From: Avena insularis
Lineage: Eukaryota > Streptophyta > Magnoliopsida > Poales > Poaceae
DNA length: 64,000 nt
Assembly: GCA_023614405.1 (NCBI GenBank)
Contig: CM042694.1
Location: forward strand, 350,628,010-350,692,009
Direction: 5' to 3'
In this document: piece by piece, positions 26,936-39,119 of the stretch
How the letters are laid out: each line of letters starts with the position of its first letter
How positions within the stretch are numbered: the stretch's first letter is position 1
Notes under the pieces: model-generated
What the model was told of the DNA's origin: nothing
Database searches by the model: none
The model's input: the letters and a program-made list of their open reading frames with translations, nothing else
Position numbers and translations under genes: made by a program

Positions 26936-29900
26936 GCAATGACTCTAGTGGATCCATGTGGTTTATGAAAAGAAGGGACATGCAATGACTCTAGTGGATC
27001 CATATGTGGTTTGTGAAAAGAACACACATTTAATGACTCTAGTTGTGGTTTATGAAAAGAACAGACATGCAATGACATGGTGGATCCATATGTAGTTAAT
27101 GAAAAGAACACACATGCAATGACACTGGTGGATCCATATGTGGTTAATGAAAAGAACACACATTCAATGACACAAGTGGATCCATGTGGTTTGTGAAAAA
27201 ACAGACATGCAATGACTACGGTGGATCCATGTGTGGTTTGTGAAAAGAACACACATGCAATGACTCTAGTTGTGGTTCATGAAAAGAACACACATGCAAT
27301 GACATTGGTGGATCCATATGTGGTTTGTGAAAAGAACACACATTCAATGACATTCTGGATCCATGTGGTTTATGAAAAGAACACATGCAATGACTCTGGA
27401 TGGATCCATGTGGGTTATGAAAAGAACACACATGCAATGACTCTGGTGGATCCATATGTGGTTTATGAAAAGAACACACATGCAATGACTCTGGTGGATC
27501 CATATGTGGTTAATGAAAAGAACACACATGCAATAACTCTAAAGGGATCCATGTGGTTAATAAAAAGAACACAAATGAAATGACTCTGGTGGATCCATAT
27601 GTGGTTTGTGAAAAGAACACACATGCAATGACTCTAGTTGTGGTTCATGATAAGAACACACATGCAATGACACTGGTGGATCCATATATCGTTTGTGAAA
27701 AGAACACACATTCAATGACACTAGTGGAACCATGTGGTTTATGAAAAGAATAGACATGCAATGACTCTGGTGGATCCATATGTGGTTTATGAAGATAACA
27801 CACATGCAATGACTCAAGTGGATCATATGGTTTATGAAAGAACACACATGCAATGACTCTAGTTATGGTTAATGAAAAGAACACACATACAATGACACTA
27901 GGGGATCCATATGTAGTTAATGAAAAGAACACACATGCAACAACACTGGTGGATCCATATGTGGTTTGTGAAAGAACACACATTCAATGACTCTGGTGGA
28001 TCCATGTGGTTTATGAAAAGAACAGACATACAATGACTACGGTGGATCCATATGTGGTTTATGAAAAGAACACACATCAATGACTCTAGTTGTGGTTCAT
28101 GAAAAGAACACACATGCAATGACCTGGTGGATCCATATGTGGTTAATGAAAGAACACATTCAATGACCTTGGTGAGTCCATGTGGTTTGTGAAAACAACA
28201 CACATCCAATGACACTGGCGGATCCATATGTGGTTTATGAAAAGAACACACATGCAATGACTCTGGTGGATCCATGTAGTTTATGAAAAGAACAGACATG
28301 CAATGGCTCTGGTGGATCCATATGTGGTTTATGAAAAGAGCATACATGCGATGACTCTATTTGTGGTTAATGAAAAGAACACACATGCAATGACACTAGG
28401 GGATCCATATGTGTTTTATGGAAAGAAGAGACATGCAATGACTCTAGTGGATCCATATGTGGTTTATGAAAAGAACAGACATACAATGACACTAGTGGAT
28501 CCATATGGTTAATGAAAAGAACAGACATGCAATGACTTGGCGGATCCATATGTGGTTAATGAAAAGAACACACATGCAATGACTCTGGGGATCCATATGT
28601 GGTTAATGAAAAGAACACACATGTTATGACTCTTGTGGATCCATATGTGCTTTGTGAAAAGAACACACATTCAATGACTCTGGTGGATCCATATGTGGTT
28701 TATGAAAAGAACACACATGCAATGACTCTGGATCCATATGTGGTTTATGAAAAGAACATACATGCAATGACTCTAATATGTGGTTTATGAAAAGAACAGA
28801 CATGCAATGACTCTGGATCCATATGTGGTTAATGAAAAGAACACACACTTGCAATGACTCTGGTCCATATGTGGTTAATGAAAAAACACACTGCAATGAC
28901 ACTAGGGGATCCATATGTGGTTAATGAAAAGAACACACATTCAATGACACTGGTGGATCCTATGGTTTGTGAAAAGAACACACATGCAATGACACTAGTG
29001 GATCCACATGTGGTTTATGAAAAGAACACATATCCAATGACTATGGTGGATCCATGTGGTTGATGAAAAGAACAGACATGCAATGACTCTGGTGGATCCA
29101 TATGTGGTTTATGAAAATAATAGACATGCAATGACTCTAGTTGTGGTTAATGAAAAGAACACACATGCAATGACACTAAGGGATCCATATGTGGGGAATG
29201 AAAAGAACACACATGCAATGACTCTGGTGGATCCATATGTGGTTTGTGAAAAGAACACACATTCTATGACACTGGTGGATCCATGTGGTTTATGAAAAGA
29301 AACAGACATGCAATGACTCTGGGTGGATCCATATGTGGTTTGTGAAAAGAACAAATGCAATGACTCTAGTTGTGGTTCATGAAAAGAACACACATGATGA
29401 CACTAGTGGATCCATATGTGGTTTGTGAAAAGAACACACATTCAATGACAGGTGGATCCATATGTGGTTTGTGAAAAGAACACACATGCAATGACTCTAG
29501 ATCCACATGGTTTATGAAAAGAACACACATGCAATGACTCTGGTGGATCCATGTGGTTTATGAAAAGAACATACATGCAATGACTCAAGTGGATCCATAC
29601 GTGGTTTATGAAAATAACAGACATGCAATGACTCTAGTTGTGGTTAATGAAAAGAACACACATGCAATGACACTAGGGGATCCATATGTGGTTAAAGAAA
29701 AGAACACACTGCAATGACGGTGGATCAATATGTGGTTTTTGAAAAGAACACACATTCCATGACACTGGTGGATCCATGTGGTTTGTGAAAGAACACATAC
29801 AATGACTCTAGTGGATCCATGTGTAGTTGTGGTTGTGAAAAGAACACACATGACTCTAGTGGATCCATGTGGTTCTTGAAAAGAACACACATACAATGAC

Positions 29901-30968
29901 CTGGTGGATCCATATGTGGTTTGCGAAAAGAACACACATTCAATGACACAGGTGGATCCATGTGGTTTGTGAAAAGAACAGACATGCAATGACTCAAGTG
30001 GATCCATATGTGGTTTATGAAAATAACACACATGCAATGACTCTGGTGGATCCATGTGGTTTATGAAAAGAACAGACATGCAATGACTCAAGTGGATCCA
30101 TATGTGGTTTATGAAAAGAACAGACATGCAATGACTCTCGTGGATCCATATGTGGTTTATGAAAAGAACACACATGCAATGAATCTGGTGGATCCATGTG
30201 GTTTATGAAAAGAACAGACATGCAATGACTCTGGTGGATCCATATGTGGTTTATGAAAAGAACAGACATGCAATGACTCTAGTTGTGGTTAATGAAAAGA
30301 ACACACATGCAATGACACTAAGGGATCCATATGTAGTTTGAAAGAACACACATGCAATGACACTGGTGGATCCATATGTGGTTTATGAAAGAACACACAT
30401 TCAATGACACAAGTGGATCCATATGGTTTATGAAAAGAACAGGACATGCAATGACTCTGGTGGATAAATGTGGTTTGTGAGTAGAACACACATGCAATGA
30501 CTCTAGTTGTGGTTCATGAAAAGAACCCACATTCAATGACTCTAGTGGATCATATGTGGTTGAAAAGAACACACATTCAATGACACTGGTGGATCCATAT
30601 GTGGTTTGTGAAAAGAACACACATTGAATGACTCTGGTCCATATGTGGTTTATGAAAAAGAACACACATGCAATGACTCTGGTGGATCCATGTGGTTTAT
30701 GAAAAAACAGACGTACAATGACTCTGGTGGATCCATATGTGGTTTATGAAAAGAACAAACGTACAATGACTCTAGTTGTGGTTAATGAAAAGAACACACA
30801 TGCAATGACTTCTGAGTGGATCCATATGTGGTTTATGAAAAGTACACACATGCAATGACTCTGGTGGATCCATGTGGTTCATGAAAAGAACACACATGCA
30901 ATGACACTGGTAGATCCATATGTGGTTTGTGAAAATAACATGCATTCAATGACACTAGTGGGTCCATG

Positions 30969-31497
30969 TGGTTTATGAAAATAATACACATCCAATGACA
31001 CTGATGGATCCATATGTGGTTTATAAAAAGAACACACATGCAATGACTCAAGTGGATCCATATGTGGTTTATGAAAAGAACATACATGCAATGACTCTAG
31101 TTATGGTTAATGAAAAGAATACACATGCAATGACACTAGGGGATCCATATGTGGTTAATGAAAAGAACCCACACGCAACAACACTGGTGGATACATATGT
31201 GGTTTGTGAAAAGAACACACATTCTATGACACTGGTGGATCCATGTGGTTTATAAAAAGAACAGACATGAAATGACTCTGGTGGATCCATATGTGGTTTG
31301 TGAAAAGAACACGCATGCAATGACTCTAGTTGTGGTTCATGAAAATAACACACATGCAATGACACTGGTGGATCAATATGTGGTTTGTGAAAAGAACACA
31401 CATTCAATGACACTGGTGGATCCATGTGGTTTATGAAAAGAACACACATGCAATGACAATGGTGGATCCATATGTGGTTTATCAAAATAACACACAT
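30969..31497. repeat. Satellite 1 duplicated segment, copy 2
   Basis: This is the second copy of the block at 26407-26935. Its right part, from about 31069 to beyond 31570, also matches 34693-35194 at an offset of exactly 3624 bp, with shared CACACGCAAC, GATCAATATGTGG, TTTATCAAAATAAC and AAAAGAAGAGACATG variants. Confidence 0.8.
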
Positions 31498-34400
31498 GCA
31501 ATGACTCTAGTGGATCCATGTGGTTTATGAAAAGAAGAGACATGCAATGACTCTGGTGGATCCATATGTGGTTCATGAAAAGAACACACATTTAATGACT
31601 CTAGTTGTGGTTTATGAAAAGAACAGACATGCAATGACTTTGGTGGATCCATATGTGGTTATGAAAAGAACAGACATGCAATGACACTGGTGGATCCATG
31701 TGGTTTATGCAAAGAACAGACATGTATTGACTCTGGTGGATCCATATGTGGTTTGTGAAAAGAACACACATGCAATGACTCTAGTTGTGGTTCATGAAAA
31801 GAACACATATGCAATGACACTGGTAAATCCATATGTGGTTTGTGAAAAGAACATGCATTCAATGACACTAGTGGTTCCATGTGGTTTGTGAAAATAATAC
31901 ACATCCAATGACACTGGTTGATCCATATGTGGTATATAAAAAGAACACACATGCAATGACTCTGGTGGATCCATATGTGGTTTGTGAAAAGAACACACAT
32001 GCAATGACTCTAGTTTTGGTTCATGAAAAGAACACAGATGCAATGACACTAGTGGATCCATATGTGGTTTGTGAAAAGAACACACATTCAATGACACTGG
32101 TGGATCCATATGTGGTTTATGAAAAGAACACACATGCAATGACTCTAGTGGATCCATGTGGTTTATGAAAAGAAGAGACATGCAATGACTCTGGTGGATC
32201 CATATGTGGTTTATGAAAAGAACAGACATGCAATGACTCTAGTTATGGTTAATGAAAAGAACAGACATGCAATGACTCTAGTTATGGTTAATGAAAAGAA
32301 CACACATACAATGAGACTAGGGGATCCATATGTAGTTAATGAAAAGAACACACAAGCGATGACACTGGTGGATCCATATGTGGTTTGTGAAAAGAACACA
32401 CATTCAATGACACTAGTGGATCCATGTGGTTTATGAAAAGAACAGACATGCAATTACTCTGGTGGATCCATGTGTGGTTTGTCATAAGAACACACATGCA
32501 ATGACTCTAGTTGTGGTGCCTGAAAAGAACACACATGCAATGACACTGGTGTATCCATATGTGGTTTCTGAAAAGAACCCACATTCAATGACAATGGTGG
32601 ATCCATATCTGGTTTGTGAAAAGAACACACATTTAATGACTCTAGTTTTGGTTCATGAAAAGAACACACATTTAATGACTCTAGCTCTAGTTTATGAAAA
32701 TAACAGACATGCAATGACTCTGGTGGATCCATATGTGGTTTATGAAAAGAACACACATGCAATGACTCTAGTGGATCCATATGGTTTATGAAAAGAACAA
32801 ACATGCAATAACTATGGTGGATCCATATGTGTTTCATGAAAAGAACATACATGCAATGATTCTAGTTGTGGTTAATGAAAAGAACAGACATGCAATGATT
32901 CTAGTTGTGGTTAATGAAAAGAACACACATGCAATGACACTAGGGGATCCATATGTGGTTAATGAAAAGAATACACCTGCAATGACACTGGTGGATCCAT
33001 ATGTGGTTTGTGAAAAGAACACACATGCAATGACTCTGGTGGATCCATGTGGTTTATGAAAAGAACAGACATGAAATAACTCTGGTGGATCCATATGTGG
33101 TTTATGAAAAGAACAGACATGCAATGATTCTAGTTGTGGTTCATGAAAAGAACATACATGCAATGACACTAGGGGATCCATATGTGGTTAATGAAAAGAA
33201 CGCACATGCAATGACACTGGTGGATCCATATGTGGTTTATGAAAAGAACATACATGCAATGACTCTAGTGGATCCATGTGGTTTATGAAAAGAACAGACA
33301 TCCAATGACTCTAGTGGATCCATATGTTGTTTATGAAAAGAACACAGATGCAATGACTCTGGTGGATCCATGTGGTTTATAAAAAGAACAGACATGCAAT
33401 GACTTTGGTGGATCCATGTGTGGTTTATGAAAAGAACAAACATGCAATGACTCTAGTTGTGGTTAATGAAAAGAACACATATGCATTGACACTAGGGGAT
33501 CCATATGTGGTTAATGAAAAGAACACACCTGCAATGACTCTTGTGGATCCATATGTAGTTTGTGAAAATAACACACATTCAATGACACTGTGGATCCATG
33601 TGGTTTGTGAAAAGAACACACATGCAATGACTCTGGTGGATCCATGTGGTTTCTGAATAGAACAGACATGCAATGACTCTGGTGGATCCATATGTGGTTT
33701 GTGAAAAGAACAGACATGCAATGACTCTAGTTCTAGTTAATGAAAAGAACACACATGCAATAAAACTAGGGGATCCATATGTGGGTAATGAAAAGAACAC
33801 ACATGCAATGACACTGGGGGATACATATGTGGTTCGTGAAAATAACACACATTCAATGACACAAGTGGATCCATGAGGTTTGTGAAAAGAACAGACATGC
33901 AATGACTCTGGTGGAACCATGTGTGGTTTGTGAAAAGAACACACATGCAATGACTCTAGTTGTGGTTCATGAAAAGAACACACATGCAATGACACTGGTG
34001 GATCCATATGTGGTTTGTGAAAAGAACCCACATTCAATGACACCGGTGGATCCATATGTGGTTTGTGAAAAGAACACACATTTAATGACTCTAGTTGTGG
34101 TTTATGAAAAGAACACACATTTAATGACTCTAGCTGTGGTTGATGAAAAGAAAATCAATGCAATGACTCTGGTGGATCCATATGTGGTTTATGAAAATAA
34201 CAGACATGCAATGACTCTAGTTGTGGTTAATGAAAAGAACACACATGCAATGACACTAAGGGATCCATATGTGGGTAATGAAAATAACACACATGCAATG
34301 ACACTGGTGGATCCATATGTGGTTTGTGAAAAGAACACACATTAAATGACACTGGTGGATCCATGTGGTTTATGAAAATAACAGACATGCAATGACTCTG

Positions 34401-34692
34401 GTGGATCCATATGTGGTTTGTTAAAAGAACACACATGCAATGACTCTAGTTTTGGTTCATGAAAAGACCACACATGCAATGACACAAGTGGATCCATATG
34501 TGGTTTGTGAAAAGAACACGCATTCAATGACACTAGTGGGTCCATGTGGTTTGTGAAAATAATACACATCCAACTACACTGGTGGATCCCTATGTGGTTC
34601 ATGAAAACAACACACATGCAATGACTCTGGTGGATCCATGTGGTTTATGAAAAGAACAGACATGCAATGACTCTAGTGTATCTGTATGTGGT

Positions 34693-35194
34693 TTATGAAA
34701 AGAACATACATGCAATGACTCTAGTTATGGTTAATGAAAAAAATACACATGCAATGACACTAGGGGATCCATATGTGGTTAATGAAAAGAACACACACGC
34801 AACGACACTGGTGGATCCATATGTGGTTTGTGAAAAGAACACACATTCCATGACACTGGTGGATCCATGTGGTTTATAAAAAGAACAGACATGCATTGAC
34901 TCTGGTGGATCCATATGTGGTTTGTGAAAAGAACACGCATGCAATGACTCTAGTTGTGGTTCATGAAAATAACACACATGCAACGACACTGGTGGATCAA
35001 TATGTGGTTTGCGAAAAGAACACACATTCAATGGCATTGGTGGATCCATGTGGTTTGTGAAAAGAACACACATGCAATGACAATGGTGGGTCCATATGTG
35101 GTTTATCAAAATAACACACATGCAATGACTCTGGTGGATCCATGTGGTTTATGAAAAGAAGAGACATGCAATGACTCTGGTGGATCCATATGTG
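34693..35194. repeat. Satellite 1 duplicated segment, copy 3
   Basis: This is the third copy of the block described at 30969-31497. To its left the register breaks: the AATACACATCC variant is at 34561 here and at 30983 in copy 2, an offset of 3578, so one 46-bp unit has been lost or gained. Confidence 0.75.
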
Positions 35195-36379
35195 GTTTAT
35201 GAAAAGAATAGACATGCAATGACTCTAGTTATGGTTAATGAAAAGAACACACATGCAATGACACTAGGGGATCCATATATAGTTAATGAAAAGAACACAC
35301 ATGCAATGAGACTGGTGGATGCATATGTGGTTTGTGAAAAGAACACACATTTAATGACACTAGTGGATCCATGTAGTTTATGAAAAGAACAGACATGCAA
35401 TGACTCTGGTGGATCCATGTGTGGTTTGTGAAAAGGACACACATGCAATGACTCTTGTTGTGGTTCATGAAAAGAACACACATGCAATGACACTGGTGGA
35501 TCTATATGTGGTTTGTGAAAAGAACCCACATGCAATGACACTGGTGGATCCATATGTGGTTTGTGAAAAGAACACACATTTAATGACTCTAGTTGTGGTT
35601 TATGAAAAGAACACACATTTAATGACTCTAGTTGTGATTTATGAAAATCACAGACATGCAATGACTCTGGTGGATCCATATGTGTTTGATGAAAAGAACA
35701 TACATGCAATTACTCTATTGGTGGTTAATGGAAAGAACACGCATGCAATCACACTAGGGGATCCATATGTGGTTAATGAAAAGAACACACATGAAATGAC
35801 ACTGGTGGATCCATACGTGGTTTGTGAAAAGAATACACATGGAATGCCACTGGTGGGTCCATGTGGTTTATGAAAAGAACATAGATGCAATGACTCTAGT
35901 GGATCCATGTGTGGTTTGTGAAAAGAACACACATGCAATGACTCTAGTTCTGGTTCATGAAAAGAACACACATGCAATGACACTGGTGGATCCATATGTG
36001 GTTTGTGAAAAGAACACACATTCAATGACACTGGTGGATCCATGTGATTGGTAAAAATAACACACATGTAATGACACTGGTGGATCCATATGTGGTTTAT
36101 GAAAATAACACATATGCAATGACTCTGGTGGATCCATGTTGTTTATGAAAAGAACACACATGCAATGACTCTGGTGGATCCATATATGGTTTATGAAAAG
36201 AACATACATGCAATGACTCTGGTGGATCCATGTGGTTTATGAAAAGAAGAGACATGCAATGACTCTGGTGGATCCATATGTGGTTTATTAAAAGAATAGA
36301 CATGCCATGACTCTAGTTATGGTTAATGAAAAGAACACATATGCAATGACACTAGGGGGTCCATATGTAGTTAATGAAA

Positions 36380-36930
36380 ACAACCTACATCTGTTTAACT
36401 ACGAGTGCGTCGGATGTGTTTTGTGAAAAAGAACACATTCAATGACACTAAATGGATCCATACTGGTTATAGAAAGAAAGAATAGACATACAGCTCTGGT
36501 GGATACATGTGTGGTTTGTGAAAAGGACACATACGATGACTCTAGTTGTAGTTCATGAAAAAAAGAACACGCATACATGCAATGTCTTGGTGGATCATGT
36601 GTGGCTTGTGAAAACCAACATTCAATGACAACGGCAATGGATCCATATGTGGTTTGTGAAAGAACACACATTTATTGACTCACAATTTGTGGTTTATGAA
36701 AGGAACCACACGTTTAATGACTCTGTATTTGTGGTTTATGAAAATAATAGACATCTGATGACTACGGTGGATCCATATGTGGTTTTTGTGAAAAAAAGAA
36801 CACATTCAATGACTTTTGGTGGATCCATGTTGTTTGTGAAAAGAACACAGTATTACATCTGATAACTTCGAGTGAATCCATATGTAGTTTATGAAAAGAA
36901 CACACATGCAATGACTCTAGTGGATCCATG
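36380..36930. repeat. Degenerate right edge of satellite 1
   Basis: From about 36380 the units lose register: ACTACGAGTGCGTCGG replaces part of a unit, and several units have interrupted GGTTTATG or GAACAC parts. A last good unit at 36870-36930 leads without a break into the first satellite 2 monomer. This mirrors the degenerate left edge. Confidence 0.65.
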
Positions 36931-37615
36931 TGTCAAACCATGGACACAGAGACCAAAACCACATACGAAAGCATCTTCCACATTGCAGGTTGCACCAGTA
37001 TGAGAGAAGCTACACCATAGAATCCACTAGAGAGAGTGTGTGTGGATCAATGTGGTTTAGGAGAAGAACACATGCAATGACACTAGTGGATCAATGACAC
37101 TAGTTGGTGGATGAGTGTGGTTTAGGAGAAGAACACATGCAATGACTCTAGTGGATCCATGTGTCAAACCATGGTCACAGAGACCAAAATCACATAGGAA
37201 AGCAGCTTCCACATTGCATGTTGCACAAGTGTGACAAAAGCTGCACAACAGAATCCACTAGAGTTTGTGTGGTCAGGTGGATCAATGTGGTTTAGAAGAA
37301 GAACACATGCAATGACAGTAGTGGATTAGTGTGGTTTAGGAGAAGAACACATGCAATGTCTGTAGTGGATCCATGTGTCAAACCATGGTCACAGAGACCA
37401 AAAACACATAGGAAAGCATCTTCCACATTGCATGTTGCACCAGTGTGACAGAAGTTGCACCACATAATGCACTAGAGTGTGTGTGGTCATGTGGATCAAT
37501 GTGGTTTAGGAGAAGTAGACATGCAATGACACTAGTGGATCAAAGACACCAGCTGGTGGATCGTGTGTTTAGCACAAGAACACATGCAATGACTCGGTGG
37601 ATCCATGTGTCAAAT
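36931..37615. repeat. Satellite 2, first block
   Basis: Three monomers are marked by GGATCCATGTGTCAAA at 36922, 37152, 37367 and 37599, spacings 230, 215 and 232 bp. Each monomer joins satellite-1-like modules (GTGG, TTTAGGAGAAGAACAC, ATGCAATGAC) to about 130 bp not found in satellite 1, containing CCATGG, ACACATAGGAAAG, ACATTGCATGTTGCAC and GAATCCACTAGAGTG. The block is cut by the solo LTR at 37616. Confidence 0.9.
37611..37615. repeat. Target-site duplication of the solo LTR, left copy
   Basis: CAAAT here equals CAAAT at 39115-39119. It also fits the interrupted satellite 2 monomer, which resumes with CATGGTCACAG. Confidence 0.9.
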
Positions 37616-39114
37616 TGATGGCTCAAAATATATTCGAGCTGGTTGGGGAACCCCAAGAGGAAGGTATGATGAGCACAACAACAAGTTTTCCCTCAGTTAT
37701 GAAACCAAGGTTATTGAACCATTAGGAGCAAGGAAACACCTCCAAGGTGTTGTTTCCAACTTGAATCGCACAACACAACTACGAACTTTGCCCCAACTTA
37801 TAGTGAGGTTGTCAATCTCACCGATTTTTGAAAACAAAGGATTACACGATTGTGGAAGATAGTAATAGCTTGGAGAAAGTAAATTGAAAACAGTAAATAG
37901 TAGATTGTAGATTGATAGTAAAAGAAAGGACCGTGTCCATAGTTCACTAGTGGTGATTATCCTTAAGATAGGACATGTTGGGTGAACAAATTACAGCTAA
38001 TTGACAAACATCGAGAAAGAATACATGCATATACTAATCATCTTGACTCTATGAGATTTGATTGGGAATTACAACATTATACATAGACCATAATCCAACT
38101 GCATCTATGACTAAAAAATCCACCTTCAGTTATCATCCGAACCTCCTCAAGTATTAAGTAGAAGCAATAGATAATTGCATTAAGCAAAGTGTGTAAAGTA
38201 AGCAATACAATTGTTCTATGAACAAAGGATTGCTGTTTTCCCTAGTAGCAACATCACATCTAGTACCTTAGAGATTTCTTACTTCCCGGATTACTAGAGG
38301 CATGAACCCACTATCGAGCATAAATAATCCCTCTTGGAGTTGCTAGCATCTACTCGCCCAAGATAGCCACTAACAACGGAGAGCATGCAAGATCACAAAT
38401 AACAAAGACATGATAGAATCAATAATCAATCTGAAATAGCATCTCAATATCCATCGGATCCCGCAAACACACAACATGTAGGATTACAAATAGATGATCT
38501 TGATCATGAACGAGCTCACAAGATCTAAACACGGTAGCTCAAAGGAGAAGAACCAACCATCTAGCTACTACATGGACCTGTAGAGTAGGGATGAACTACT
38601 CACGCATCACACCGGAGGCACGCATGGTGATGAAGAAGGCCTCTAGGGTGATCTCTACCCTCCAGCATGGTGCCGGATAGAGCTTCAGATCCCTCCCGAT
38701 CTAGGGATGGAGATTGTGGTGGCTACAGACTCTTTTGTGGAATTTTTTATCGGGTCCTTAGATTTTCTGCATCGGAGGCTTCTTATCGGTGAAAGGGGAG
38801 GCCGAGGGGTGCCCGAGGCTGACTACCCCTGTGCGCGGCTAGGCCTGGCCTCTCTCTCTCGTCTTGTGGCTCCATGTTCCCCTCGGTGAAATTTTGACTT
38901 TGGCTTTTGTCCCGTCCAATTCCAAGAATATTAATTTTCTGGCTTTTCTAGAACCAAAACAGCAGAAAACGGGCAACTAGCACTGTGGCATCTTGTTAAT
39001 AGGTTAGTTCAGAAAATGTGTAAAAAATACTCCAAAGTGTGGACAAAACATAAGAAAGTAGATATAAAACAAGCATCTAACATAAAAAATTATAGATATG
39101 TTTGCAACGTATCA
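37616..39114 (-). mobile_element. Solo LTR of a gypsy-like retrotransposon
   Basis: A 1499-bp insertion begins TGATGG and ends AACGTATCA. On the minus strand it starts TGATACGTTGCAAAC, the TGATACGT-type start common among Triticeae LTRs, so the LTR is read right to left. Flanking 5-bp repeats are identical (CAAAT) and the satellite monomer continues in phase on both sides. No primer-binding site, polypurine tract or coding region is present, so only the product of LTR-LTR recombination is left. Parts such as CCCACTATCGAGCATAAATA and TGATCTTGATCATG resemble a common wheat LTR family whose name I cannot fix. The short frames at 37605-37862 and 38707-38889 are chance frames. Confidence 0.9.
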
Positions 39115-39119
39115 CAAAT
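39115..39119. repeat. Target-site duplication of the solo LTR, right copy
   Basis: CAAAT, identical to 37611-37615; satellite 2 resumes here with CATGGTCACAG. Confidence 0.9.

Larger units (their letters stand above)
7056..36930. repeat. Satellite 1: about 30 kb array of a 48-bp unit
   Basis: One short unit repeats head to tail, an estimated 600-650 times, without any insertion. The full unit is 48 bp and contains, in order, GGATCCATATGTGG, GAAAAGAACAC and CAATGAC. A 46-bp form lacks one AT (CCATGTGG) and a 39-bp form lacks the GGATCCATA part (CTAGTTGTGGTTAATG). Recurrent variants mark unit types: TTTATG, TTAATG or TTTGTG after GTGG; AACACAC or AACAGAC; CATGCAATG or CATTCAATG. Most 46- and 48-bp units keep GGATCC, so a BamHI digest should give a ladder near 46-48 bp with an additional 87-bp step. 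Because 48 is 3 x 16, long open frames run through the array; I regard them as non-coding. I do not recognise the family. Confidence 0.95.

Noticed and set aside
29606..30175. A 189-codon minus-strand open frame and dozens like it across 7056-36930, which could be taken for repeat-protein genes.
   Set aside because: They translate the 48-bp satellite unit, exist in several overlapping frames on both strands, start and stop at unit variants, and have no promoter or codon signature.
7056..36930. Regular short repeats that might suggest a CRISPR array.
   Set aside because: There are no unique spacers between constant repeats; the whole unit is repeated, and the context is a plant genome with retrotransposons.
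38707..38889. A 60-codon plus-strand frame within the solo LTR.
   Set aside because: It lies in the middle of LTR sequence, is short, and resembles no protein I know.
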